Positions 43,103 through 52,618 of a stretch of 64,000 nucleotides of DNA are shown piece after piece. Under the pieces are notes generated by a model. That model worked only from the letters and a program-made list of their open reading frames with translations, ran no database searches and was not told the origin of the DNA. The stretch is from Dyella_A sp050749815 (GTDB lineage: Bacteria; Pseudomonadota; Gammaproteobacteria; Xanthomonadales; Rhodanobacteraceae), in NCBI RefSeq assembly GCF_050749815.1, contig NZ_CP192735.1:186001-250000 (forward strand). Direction: 5' to 3'. Numbering within the stretch: the first letter of the stretch is position 1; every line of letters starts with the position of its first letter. The position numbers and the translations under genes were made by a program.

Positions 43103-44221
43103 ATGACCATGGGCATGGTGGTGCTGGTCCTGCTGATCGCCCTGGCCTTCACCTACATCAACGGCTTCCACGACACCGCCAACTCGATCGCCACCGTGGT
43201 GGCGACCAAGGTGCTCACGCCCGGCCAGGCGGTGTTGATGGCTGCGGTCACCAATCTCATCGGCGCGCTGTGGGGCACCGCGGTGGCGGTGACCATCGCC
43301 AAGGGGCTGATCGATATCCACGTGGTGGACGTCGGCCCGCAGTTGCTGGTGTGCGCGCTGCTCTCGGCGATCGCCTGGAACCTGCTCACCTGGTGGCTGG
43401 GACTGCCGTCCAGCTCCAGCCACGCGCTGGTCGGCGGCCTGGTCGGCGCGGCCGTAGCCGGAGCGGGCAACAACTTCGGTGCGGTGATCTGGGCCGCCGG
43501 CAGCTGGTGGTCGGGCAGCGGCGTGATTCCCAAGGTGATCGTGCCGATGGTGGTGTCGCCGCTGATGGGCTTCGTGCTCGGCTTCGCCCTGATGGGCGCG
43601 CTGTACGCGCTGTTCTCGTGGCTGTCCAACCGCACCGGCTTCCTCAAGCGTTTCGGCCGCACGCCGTTCGTCAATGCGTTGTTCGGCAAGGCGCAGATCG
43701 TCTCGGCCGCCGCCATGGGCGTCTCGCACGGCATGAACGATGCGCAGAAGAGCATGGGCATCATCGCGCTGGCGCTGGCTGGCGCCACCAGCGCGGGGCA
43801 GTTCGATCACCTGCCGCAGTGGCTGCATTTCCTGCGCATCACCTCCGACGCCAGCCACCCGTTTGCGGTGCCGGTGTGGGTCACCGTGGTGTGCGCGCTG
43901 ACCATGGCCGCGGGCACCGCCGGCGGCGGCTGGCGCATCATCAAGACGCTGGGCCACAAGATGGTCAAGCTGCACCCGATCAACGGCTTCGCGGCCGAGG
44001 GCAGCTCGGCGGCGGTGATCCTGTTCGCTTCCTCGCTGGGCATTCCGGTGTCCACCACGCACAACGTGTCCGCCTCGATCATGGGCGTGGGCGCGGCCAA
44101 GCGCTTCAACGCGATCCGCTGGACCGTGGTCGAGCGCATGGTGTGGTCGTGGATCCTCACCCTGCCGGTGACGGCGCTGCTGGCCTACGCGCTGGTGCGC
44201 CTGGCGCAGGGCTGGGGCTAA
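43103..44221 (+). CDS. pit: Low-affinity inorganic phosphate transporter PiT
   Basis: 372 residues, about ten TM helices in two inverted halves, each with the PiT signature: GFHDTANSIATVVATKVL near the N-terminus, and SHGMNDAQKSMGIIALAL in the second half. It imports phosphate-metal complexes with protons across the inner membrane. Start ATG 43103, with GTG 43094 as alternative. Operon with DUF47; a strong terminator follows. Confidence 0.93.
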   Translation: MTMGMVVLVLLIALAFTYINGFHDTANSIATVVATKVLTPGQAVLMAAVTNLIGALWGTAVAVTIAKGLIDIHVVDVGPQLLVCALLSAIAWNLLTWWLGLPSSSSHALVGGLVGAAVAGAGNNFGAVIWAAGSWWSGSGVIPKVIVPMVVSPLMGFVLGFALMGALYALFSWLSNRTGFLKRFGRTPFVNALFGKAQIVSAAAMGVSHGMNDAQKSMGIIALALAGATSAGQFDHLPQWLHFLRITSDASHPFAVPVWVTVVCALTMAAGTAGGGWRIIKTLGHKMVKLHPINGFAAEGSSAAVILFASSLGIPVSTTHNVSASIMGVGAAKRFNAIRWTVVERMVWSWILTLPVTALLAYALVRLAQGWG

Positions 44222-44234
44222 GCGCCGGTCAATG

Positions 44235-44271
44235 AAAAAGCCGGGTCGCTGCGAGGCGGCCCGGCTTTTTT
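44235..44271. terminator. Intrinsic terminator after pit
   Basis: 11-bp stem AAAAAGCCGGG/CCCGGCTTTTT, extended inward, with a T6 run. It works in both directions, for pit and the convergent gene ending at 44297. Confidence 0.88.
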
Positions 44272-44296
44272 GTGCGTGGCGCGTGGATCGAGCGGA

Positions 44297-44701
44297 TCAG
44301 AAGCTGTCGCTTTCCGCCGCGATGGCCTGCTCCAGCTGGTCGCCCAGCGTGCCCAGCTCCATGATCACGCGCTCGAGCTCGGCGGCATCGAGCACGTCGT
44401 AGGGGCGGTTTTCGCACAGGTGCAGGTAGGGCGAGCCGTCGAGGTCGGCCACCGCGAGGAAGCCGGTACGCTGCTCCCAGTTGAAGCGCAGCGCGCGCTT
44501 CGGGTCGATCCCCGAGAGCGGCCCGATCGGGGTGGAAATGCGCAGGTAGCGGCGGTCCGATTCGTCCTCCAGCTCGGCCAGGTAGATGCCCTGCTGGCGG
44601 CCGCTGACCACGGCGAGGTCGAAGCTGATCAGGTACGGGTCGTTGTGACGCAGCGCGTGCTTGGCGCCGAGATGCGAGCGAACGGCTTCGAAGTGACGCA
44701 T
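44297..44701 (-). CDS. Conserved hypothetical protein
   Basis: 134 residues, soluble and acidic, alternating strands and helices (YLISFDLAVVSGRQQGIYLAEL; YLRISTPIGPLS; RTGFLAVADLDGSPYLHLCENRPY; a C-terminal helix LERVIMELGTLGDQLEQAI). The pattern faintly recalls YbjN/type III chaperone-like folds, but I cannot assign it. Divergent from the alkyltransferase-like gene over 51 bp. Confidence 0.7.
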   Translation of the reverse strand: MRHFEAVRSHLGAKHALRHNDPYLISFDLAVVSGRQQGIYLAELEDESDRRYLRISTPIGPLSGIDPKRALRFNWEQRTGFLAVADLDGSPYLHLCENRPYDVLDAAELERVIMELGTLGDQLEQAIAAESDSF

Positions 44702-44752
44702 GGCAGGATTTCCGTGGCAGGCTTGGGACTCGTTCTACTTTGACACGACTGC

Positions 44753-45115
44753 ATGATCACGTCGCGTGAGCCCCTGACCGAGGCGCAACAGCGCATCTAT
44801 GCCGCCATCGCGGCGATTCCGCCCGGACGCGTGGCCAGCTACGGCGCCATCGCCGCGCGTGCCGGGTTGCCGGGGCGCGCGCGGCTGGTCGGCCGCCTGC
44901 TGGGCGAGGTGCCGGACGACGTCGAGCTGCCCTGGTTTCGCGTGCTGCGCGCCAGCGGCCACATCGCGATGCCGCCGGGCAGCCGCGGCTTCCGCGAGCA
45001 GGCGCGCCGGTTGAAGGCCGAGGGCGTGGAGGTGGTCAATGGTCGCGTGCCGCTGTCACGGTTCGGGCTGGATGCCGATCTGGACCGCGCCGTGTGGGGC
45101 ATGCCCGGCTTCTGA
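44753..45115 (+). CDS. Alkyltransferase-like (ATL) / MGMT-family DNA-binding protein
   Basis: 120 residues, one MGMT C-terminal domain: EAQQRIYAAIAAIPPGRVASYGAIAARAGLPGRAR is the DNA-binding HTH part (residues 10-44). The active-site PCHR of true alkyltransferases is replaced by PWFRV, so there is no acceptor cysteine. This is the mark of ATL proteins, which bind O6-alkylguanine and hand it to nucleotide excision repair. It lies 74 bp upstream of recQ on the same strand. Confidence 0.88.
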   Translation: MITSREPLTEAQQRIYAAIAAIPPGRVASYGAIAARAGLPGRARLVGRLLGEVPDDVELPWFRVLRASGHIAMPPGSRGFREQARRLKAEGVEVVNGRVPLSRFGLDADLDRAVWGMPGF

Positions 45116-45189
45116 GATCGACCGGCGCCGATGCCGCAGGCATGGTTGCACCGGCAGGCGAGGGTGGGGCGTTTGTTACCATCTGCCGG

Positions 45190-47004
<1,815 letters not shown>

Positions 47005-47021
47005 CCGCTACCGGCATCCTC

Positions 47022-47103
47022 TGTAGGAGCCCGCTCGCGGGCGATGCTTCCGGCTTTGATGTTGATCAGGAGCAACAGCATCGCCCGCGAGCGGGCTCCT
47101 ACA
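47022..47103. repeat. REP doublet (GTAGGAG type)
   Basis: Two 27-bp arms (47022-47048 and 47077-47103) form a perfect inverted repeat around a 28-nt spacer. Each arm starts TGTAGGAG and contains its own hairpin GCCCGC-TC-GCGGGC. This matches the GTAG-type REP family of pseudomonads and xanthomonads, usually spread by RAYT transposases. It sits between recQ and a convergent gene. Confidence 0.85.
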
Positions 47104-47121
47104 GGGGCAGGGCCGTGCAGC

Positions 47122-47382
47122 TCACGCCTGCAACTGCCAGCGCACCTCGTCGGCATCGCTCGCGCGGGCATGCACCAGCGCCAGTTGCGGCAGGAAGCGC
47201 CAGCGTTCCAGTCGTGCCGGCAGGCGCGCATGCGGGTACTCGTCGCGCAGTGCGTGCAGCGCGCTCTGCTCGCACTCGAACCGGCCGAGCTCGGCACCCT
47301 CGCGCAGGGCGCGCCAGCGCCGGCCATGACGAATGATGCGGAACAGACCGAGAGTCGAGGGGTACACATACTGCGCGAGCAC
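47122..47382 (-). CDS. Small conserved hypothetical protein
   Basis: 86 residues, basic, rich in Arg and Leu (FRIIRHGRRWRALREGAELGRFE; ALHALRDEYPHARLPARLERWRFLPQL). No known domain recognised. Coding bias and a clear ATG support it as a gene. It starts 234 bp from the divergent lacI gene; in that gap I see nothing but possible promoters. Confidence 0.55.
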   Translation of the reverse strand: MLAQYVYPSTLGLFRIIRHGRRWRALREGAELGRFECEQSALHALRDEYPHARLPARLERWRFLPQLALVHARASDADEVRWQLQA

Positions 47383-47616
47383 GGGGTCACTCCTTGGACG
47401 GTGGGGTGGGGCGGGCGGCGGAATCTAAGCAGCCGTCTGTGACCATCGCGTTATCCATCGGCTACGCCTGCATGCCACCGTTCAGCTGGCCGAGGCCATG
47501 CACCGGGCGTTCGCGTCGTCCTGCCACGCGACCTCGCCGGGCAAACCCGCTAGGATTCGAACGCTGCCGGCCCCGCGCCGCGCGCAACCTCCATCCGAGA
47601 ACCATCGCAACGCATC

Positions 47617-48663
47617 GTGGCGACCAAGGGAAAAATCACTTCGCTGGATATCGCCTACCTGGCCGGCGTCTCGCAGGCCACGGTGTCGCGCGCGCTGCGC
47701 GGCAGCCCGCTGGTGAACGAGGAGACCCGCCGCCGCATCGAGGCGGCCGTCAAGCAGCTCAACTACAAGGTCGACAAGAACGCCTCGAACCTGCGCACGC
47801 AGCATTCCGGCACGCTGGCGCTGCTGATCTTCGAAGACCCCACCGCCGACGACTCGCACATCAATCCGTTTTTTCTTTCGATGCTCGGCTCCATCACCCG
47901 CGCCTGCGCGCAGAACGGCTACGACCTGCTGATCTCGTTCCAGCAGTTCTCGCGCGACTGGCACGCCGACTACGCCGACAGCAAGAAAGCCGATGGCATC
48001 ATCCTGCTCGGCTACGGCGACTACCTCGCCTACCGCGACAAGCTCGCCACGCTGGTGGAGCAGGGCACCAAATCGGTGCGCTGGGGCGCGGTACTGCCCG
48101 ATCAGCCGGACGTCTCCATCGGCTGCGACAACTTCGAGGGCGGCCGCGCCATCGCCGAGCACCTGCTCGCGCAGGGCTGTCGGCGCATCGCCTTCATCGG
48201 CGACGCCTCCAGCCACTACCCGGAATTCCAGCAGCGCTACCGCGGCTACGCCGACGTGCTCGGCGCGGCGGGCGTGGCGGTCGATCCTGCGCTGCAGGTG
48301 GACGCCGAAACCACCGAGCTGGCCGGCTATGAGGCCATGCAGGCGCTGATTGCCAGCGGCGCGCCGTTCGATGCCGTGTTCGCCGCCAGCGACCTGATCG
48401 CCTTCGGCGCCATGCGTGCGCTGGACGAACACGGCCTCAAGGTGCCCGAAGACGTGGCGCTGGCCGGCTTCGACGACATTCCCATGGCGCGCTTCGTCAA
48501 TCCGGCGTTGACCACCGTGCTGCAGGACACCCGCCAGGCCGGCGAGATGCTGGTCGAGGCGTTGCTGCGCATGATCCGCGGCGAAAAGGTGGAGAGCGAG
48601 ATCCTGCCGGTGAAGCTCACCGTGCGGCGCTCCAGCCTGCGCGGTGGAGCGGGCGGCAAGTAG
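47617..48663 (+). CDS. LacI-family transcriptional regulator
   Basis: 348 residues from a GTG. N-terminal LacI HTH (TSLDIAYLAGVSQATVSRALRG, residues about 8-29) with hinge, and a sugar-binding periplasmic-binding-protein-like domain (GCDNFEGGRAIAEHLL; FAASDLIAFGAMRAL; LAGFDDIPMARFVNPALTTV). No sugar genes lie next to it, so its operon is elsewhere or it acts globally. Confidence 0.9.
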   Translation: MATKGKITSLDIAYLAGVSQATVSRALRGSPLVNEETRRRIEAAVKQLNYKVDKNASNLRTQHSGTLALLIFEDPTADDSHINPFFLSMLGSITRACAQNGYDLLISFQQFSRDWHADYADSKKADGIILLGYGDYLAYRDKLATLVEQGTKSVRWGAVLPDQPDVSIGCDNFEGGRAIAEHLLAQGCRRIAFIGDASSHYPEFQQRYRGYADVLGAAGVAVDPALQVDAETTELAGYEAMQALIASGAPFDAVFAASDLIAFGAMRALDEHGLKVPEDVALAGFDDIPMARFVNPALTTVLQDTRQAGEMLVEALLRMIRGEKVESEILPVKLTVRRSSLRGGAGGK

Positions 48664-48832
48664 GTCGTTCCGCGGTCGCGTCCCTGGCTTTGGACGCGCG
48701 CTCCAGCTTGGCGAATCACGTCAGTCGCTCACTCCCTGTGGTGGCGATCTGCTGCAGATGCTTCTGCTCTGCCGGCTGTCGCGAGCGACGCTCAGCTTGA
48801 ACGGATGAAGTGATCCCCGCGCTCCGCGCGCA

Positions 48833-48943
48833 CCCTCATTCGCCTGTCGGCACCTTCTCCCGAGGGAGAAGGATTCAACCTGCAGCACCTCGATACCTCG
48901 AGCCAGAACCCCTCTCCCGCCGGGAGAGGGGCAGGGGTGAGGG
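48833..48943. repeat. Inverted doublet of CTCTCCC/GGGAGAGG repeats
   Basis: Left unit 48833-48872 (with CCTTCTCCC-GAGGGAGAAGG hairpin) and right unit 48909-48943 (CCCCTCTCCC-GC-CGGGAGAGGGG, then CAGGGGTGAGGG) are in opposite orientation, 36 bp apart. The same family is found inside hrpA. The rest of the 318-bp gap 48664-48981 shows no gene. Confidence 0.78.
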
Positions 48944-48981
48944 TTCGATCAGCGCGCGGAATAACAACCCGCCACCCGCCC

Positions 48982-50508
48982 CTAAAGCCCATCCACGTCA
49001 GCCAGATACCGCTCCGCCTGCGCCAGCGTGGCCGCGCGTTCGTCCGGCGCCATCTTCTCCCAGCTGCGGTACGTCATGCCCAGCCGCGGATTGCGACCGA
49101 ACTGCTCACGGTGCCGCGCGTGGAAGTGCCAGTACAGGCTGCTGAACGGGCAGGCGCGCTCGCCGTGTCTTTTCGTATGTGTGTAATGGCAGCCCTTGCA
49201 GTGGTCGGACTGCCGGTTCACGTACGCCGCCGAGCCGCTGTACGGCTTGCTGCCCACGATGCCGCCGTCGGCGAACTGACTCATGCCGCGCGTGTTGGGC
49301 ATCTCCACCCACTCGAACGCGTCGACGTAGATGCCCAGGTACCAGGCGTCCACCTCGTCCGGATCACAGCCGGCGAGCAGGGCGAAGTTGCCGGTAAGCA
49401 TGAGTCGCTGGATGTGGTGCGCATAGCCGAGCGCCAGCGACTGGCCGATCGCCGCGCGCAGGCAGGCCATCTTGGTGTCCGCGTTCCAGTACCACGCCGG
49501 CAGCGGGCGTTTGGCCCCCAGCGCGTTGAGCTCCGCGTAGCCGGGCATGCGCGCCCAGTAGATGCCGCGCACGTATTCGCGCCAGCCCAGGATCTGCCGC
49601 ACGAAGCCCTCGGTGGCGGCAAGGTCCGCCTCGCCGCGCTCGAACGCTTCCACCGTAGCCTCGATCACCTCGCGCGGATGCAGCATCTTGAGATTCAGCG
49701 CGAACGACAGCCCGGCGTGGAACAGCGTGCGCGACTGCCCGCTGATCGCATCCTGGAAGCGCCCGAAATGCACCAGCCGCCGAGCGATGAAATCCTTCAG
49801 CCACGCCTGCGCCTCGCGCCGCGTGAGCGGCCAGACGAACGCCTCGGCCGAGGGTTCGCCCATGGTCTGCACGCCCGCGGCCTCGATCTCTTCCCACAGC
49901 GTGCGCAGGTCATGCTTCTGCCACGGCCACGCCGGTGCGGGCGGATCGCCCGGCCACTTCTCGCGATTTTCCGCGTCGAAGTTCCAGCGTCCGCCGCGCG
50001 GCTCGCCGTCCGGCTCCAGCAGGATCTGGTGACGACGGCGCAGGTCGCGGTAGAAGAATTCCATGCGTGGCACTTTCTTCTCGAAGCGCTTCGCCGCCTC
50101 GTCGCGCTCCAGCAGGAAGTGTTCGGCGCTCACTACCGCGTTGGGCAGGCCGCTCGCCGCAAACGCTTCGAGCAGCGCCTGCTCCACCCGCCACTCGTCC
50201 GCCTCCATTCGCTCCAGCCGCGTGGCGCCGAACTGCTCGATCAACCAGGGCAGGTTGTCCGCGAAGCTGTGCCGGTTGCGGGCATCGCCAATGCGCAGGT
50301 ATTCCACCCGATGCCCGGCCTTGGCCAGCGCCTCGCCGAAGCGGCGCATCGCGGCGAAGATTCCCAGCACCTTCTGCGCGTGGTGGCGCACGTAGTCGGT
50401 TTCGCTGCGCACCTCCATCAGCACGTACACCACGTCGTCGTCCACACGGCGAAACCAGCCGTGCCGCGCGTTGAGCTGGTCGCCCAGGATCAGTCGCAGG
50501 CAGGTCAT
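48982..50508 (-). CDS. Fe-S cryptochrome/photolyase-related protein (PhrB/CryB type)
   Basis: 508 residues from ATG 50508. N-terminal antenna-binding-like domain (LRLILGDQLNARHGWFRR), a long helical FAD domain (RQILGWREYVRGIYWARMPGY; NFALLAGCDPDEVDAWYLGIYVDAFEWVEMPNTRGMSQFADGG is the flavin-proximal stretch, residues about 377-420) and a cluster of cysteines (CKGCHY, ACPF) that with an upstream Cys bind the 4Fe-4S of FeS-BCP photolyases. Such enzymes repair (6-4) photoproducts with light. Its ATG overlaps the TGA of the DUF2256 gene. Confidence 0.9.
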   Translation of the reverse strand: MTCLRLILGDQLNARHGWFRRVDDDVVYVLMEVRSETDYVRHHAQKVLGIFAAMRRFGEALAKAGHRVEYLRIGDARNRHSFADNLPWLIEQFGATRLERMEADEWRVEQALLEAFAASGLPNAVVSAEHFLLERDEAAKRFEKKVPRMEFFYRDLRRRHQILLEPDGEPRGGRWNFDAENREKWPGDPPAPAWPWQKHDLRTLWEEIEAAGVQTMGEPSAEAFVWPLTRREAQAWLKDFIARRLVHFGRFQDAISGQSRTLFHAGLSFALNLKMLHPREVIEATVEAFERGEADLAATEGFVRQILGWREYVRGIYWARMPGYAELNALGAKRPLPAWYWNADTKMACLRAAIGQSLALGYAHHIQRLMLTGNFALLAGCDPDEVDAWYLGIYVDAFEWVEMPNTRGMSQFADGGIVGSKPYSGSAAYVNRQSDHCKGCHYTHTKRHGERACPFSSLYWHFHARHREQFGRNPRLGMTYRSWEKMAPDERAATLAQAERYLADVDGL

Positions 50509-50654
50509 GGTTTCGGCTCCGGGGTCTTCGAACGACGGCAGCGCTCGCTGCAGTAGCGCACCTCGTCCCACACGCGCTCCCATTTCTTGCGCCACGCGAA
50601 CGGGCGTTGGCATACGGGGCAGGTCTTGGTGGGCAGATGCGGCTTGCGGTGCAT
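50505..50654 (-). CDS. DUF2256 zinc-ribbon mini-protein
   Basis: 49 residues: LPTKTCPVCQRPFAWRKKW, then WDEVRYCSERCRRSK. The two CxxC-like pairs (CPVC and CSERC) make a small zinc ribbon matching the DUF2256 family. DUF2256 genes are often next to photolyase-related genes; here the TGA overlaps the photolyase ATG (ATGA), indicating coupled translation. Function unknown; a metal or nucleic-acid-binding partner is possible. Confidence 0.88.
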   Translation of the reverse strand: MHRKPHLPTKTCPVCQRPFAWRKKWERVWDEVRYCSERCRRSKTPEPKP

Positions 50655-50663
50655 GGGGCGATT

Positions 50664-51416
50664 TCAGCCCTTAGGCAGCGGGTGGATCACCGCCTGGCCG
50701 CCGTCGACGCCGATCTGCTGCGCGGTGATCCAGCGCGCCTGGTCGCTGAGCAGCAGGTCGATCAGTGCCGCGCTGTCCTCGCCTTCGCCGACGATGCCCA
50801 TCGGGTTCATCTTGCTGTTGCGCTCGATCGCCTCCGGCGTGCCGGTGAGTCGCGCCGACAGCGCCGAGCGAGTCAGGCCCGGATGCACGCAGTTCACCCG
50901 GATGCCTTTCTCCGCATAGGTTGCCGCCGTGCTCATCGCCAGCGCCGCCACCGCCGCCTTGGCGCTGGCGATCGCCTCGTGGTTGGGAAAGCCCGCCTGA
51001 GCCACCAGCGTGCCCACCAGCACCGCGCTGGATGGCTCCTTGTGCTTGAGCGCGGCGGCGACAAACGCCTTCAGTGCATGGAACGCACTGAAGTAGTTGA
51101 GCCGAAAAATCGCCTCCAGATCCGCCTCGCCGGTGAGGTGCAGCGGGCGGATCAGGGTGGAGCCCACGCAGTGCGCGAACCCGGTGATCGGCCCCAGCGC
51201 AGCCTGCGCCGTCTGCAGCAGCGCGACGGCGGTAGCCGGGTCGGCGAGGTCGCCGGCCAGCACCAGCGTCTTGCCCGGCAGCTCCGCGGCCAGGTGATCC
51301 AGGCGCGAAGCGTCGCGCGCGCTCAGCGCGAGCGTGCAGCCGCGTGCAGACAGGCGTCGGGCCAGCGCCGAGCCGATGGCGCCGGAGGCGCCGGTGATCC
51401 ATACCGCTTGCGTCAT
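50664..51416 (-). CDS. SDR-family oxidoreductase-like protein, catalytic Tyr missing
   Basis: 250 residues. N-terminal TGASGAIG cofactor motif, internal NxxG-like stretch, and a C-terminal segment PMGIVGEGEDSAALIDLLLSDQ then GVDGGQA. At the YxxxK site the sequence is NHEAIASAK, so Ile stands where Tyr is expected. It may therefore be a non-canonical dehydrogenase or a binding protein. It ends 9 bp before the DUF2256 start; the three genes look like an operon. Confidence 0.82.
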   Translation of the reverse strand: MTQAVWITGASGAIGSALARRLSARGCTLALSARDASRLDHLAAELPGKTLVLAGDLADPATAVALLQTAQAALGPITGFAHCVGSTLIRPLHLTGEADLEAIFRLNYFSAFHALKAFVAAALKHKEPSSAVLVGTLVAQAGFPNHEAIASAKAAVAALAMSTAATYAEKGIRVNCVHPGLTRSALSARLTGTPEAIERNSKMNPMGIVGEGEDSAALIDLLLSDQARWITAQQIGVDGGQAVIHPLPKG

Positions 51417-51835
51417 GAGGGGTGTCTCGTCGAAACCTGCCCTCAACTACGGACAGACCCCGCCAGCGGTTGCATCTGACAGCTGCGACGCAATGGCGTG
51501 CTGCCGGCGCCGGCGGGCGGATCGTCCCGTCACCCGCTTCGTGCGACGGCCATGTCGCCCAGCGTGCTGGCGCCAAGCCCTGCGCGATCACCTGGGCGGC
51601 GACCGTGCACCCTGGGCCGGGCGCATCGCCGCGGCGGCCGGCACCACTTCACCGCATGCCTGCGCGTTGGCCTGAAGGAAACCGTGGTGATCGAGTGGCG
51701 CCGCACCAAGCCGTGAGGTCGCTACGGCATCGCCGGTTTTTCACCCGAGGCGCCGGTGTGGGAGAAGTCCGCTGTTTGGCGACGGCGACATTCGCCTGGA
51801 CGCGCTTCACGTCCCGCGTACTCGCTCCGCAGCGA
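51417..51835. other. Gap without a convincing gene
   Basis: 419 bp between the SDR and bacterioferritin genes. Plus-strand frames are short, change frame and lack a ribosome site. A stretch near 51680-51760 has fairly coding-like composition on the plus strand but is cut by a stop at 51714, so a decayed gene is possible. I recognise no family in it. Confidence 0.5.
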
Positions 51836-52291
51836 TCAGCCGGTGAACTCGGCGATGTCGCCCGGCTTGCGCAGCATCTTGTTCACCTCACCGGCGTGCA
51901 GCTCTTCGGAGGCGATCAGCTCGCGCGCGTATTCCTCCAGCAGCACCGACTTGCCGGCGACCAGTTCCAGCAGCTCGTAATACGCCGCCAGCGCCAGCTT
52001 CTCGTGCTCCAGCGACTCGCGCAGGATCGGCCCGATATCGTGCTGATGGGTCTCCAGCAGCGGCCCGATCCCCAGCGACGGATGGCCGCCCAACTGCGTG
52101 ATCAACTCACCGGCACGGCGCGCATGCAGCAGGCTCTCATCAGCCTGGCCAGACAGCCAACTCACGATGGGGATGCGGTTGTAGCCGTAGATCATCAGCG
52201 CGTAGTGCGTGTAGCGCACCACGCCGGCCAGCTCCAGTTCGAGGATGCGGTTGAGCAGCGCGATGGCGCGTTCTTTGTCCTGAGCTTGCAT
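51836..52291 (-). CDS. Bacterioferritin-like ferritin
   Basis: 151 residues, four-helix ferritin-like fold: LLNRILELELAGVVRYTHYALM with a ligand Glu, SLLHARRAGELITQLGG with the ExxH-type site, THQHDIGPILRESLEHEKLALAAYYELLEL, and SEELHAGEVNKML. Likely iron storage or a DNA-protecting ferroxidase. Start ATG 52291 has GGAGG 9 nt upstream. It is divergent from the low-GC cassette island. Confidence 0.85.
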   Translation of the reverse strand: MQAQDKERAIALLNRILELELAGVVRYTHYALMIYGYNRIPIVSWLSGQADESLLHARRAGELITQLGGHPSLGIGPLLETHQHDIGPILRESLEHEKLALAAYYELLELVAGKSVLLEEYARELIASEELHAGEVNKMLRKPGDIAEFTG

Positions 52292-52486
52292 CGAGGCGTC
52301 CTCCGATGGGCAGGTGGCATGGCATGCCGCGCCTGGCGGCACCCGGCATAGCCTACTCTTCGCGCCAGGGCATGGTGGTGGCGTGCTCCCCTTGGTCCGT
52401 ACCGGCATCGGCGCGGCTTCACGTTGTCGCTTGTCCGGGGGGGCGCCGCCCATGAAACTATCGATTCGACTCTGCTTCCGAAAGTG

Positions 52487-52592
52487 GCCGCAGAATTAGG
52501 CTGCACGGAGCGGAGTAAGTTGTTGAATGCTGTAAAGGAGTCCCGCGGGAACAAGTGAAGTTTCCGGGGATAGGTCGCAGGATTAGACTGCA
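52487..52592 (+). repeat. 19-bp imperfect direct repeat
   Basis: Copies at 52487-52505 and 52574-52592 differ at three positions. Each is partly self-complementary (GCAG...CTGC). Spacing is 87 bp start to start. They lie just upstream of the first cassette-like gene and could be remnants of recombination or regulatory sites. Confidence 0.5.
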
Positions 52593-52611
52593 TTTTTGCA
52601 AGCTGCATAGC

Positions 52612-52618
52612 GTTAGCC
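52612..52618 (+). other. Integron core-like heptamer GTTAGCC
   Basis: Similar to the GTTRRRY core where cassettes join. It abuts ATG 52619, as a core also does at 54429-54435. No paired left half is recognisable upstream, so it may be a decayed attC or the edge of the array. Confidence 0.35.

Larger units (their letters stand above)
52292..52618. other. Boundary region between chromosome and cassette island
   Basis: 327 bp without a gene. GC drops from left to right. It holds an imperfect direct repeat (52487-52505 and 52574-52592, 16 of 19 bases equal, core CGCAG-ATTAG-CTGCA) and ends in GTTAGCC, an integron-core-like heptamer, directly before the next ATG. It is a candidate 5' boundary of the array. 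I see no attI or integrase. Confidence 0.5.

Noticed and set aside
51498..51716. Plus-strand 72-codon frame in the SDR-bacterioferritin gap
   Set aside because: Arg/Pro-rich peptide, no ribosome site, no recognisable family; at most part of a decayed gene.
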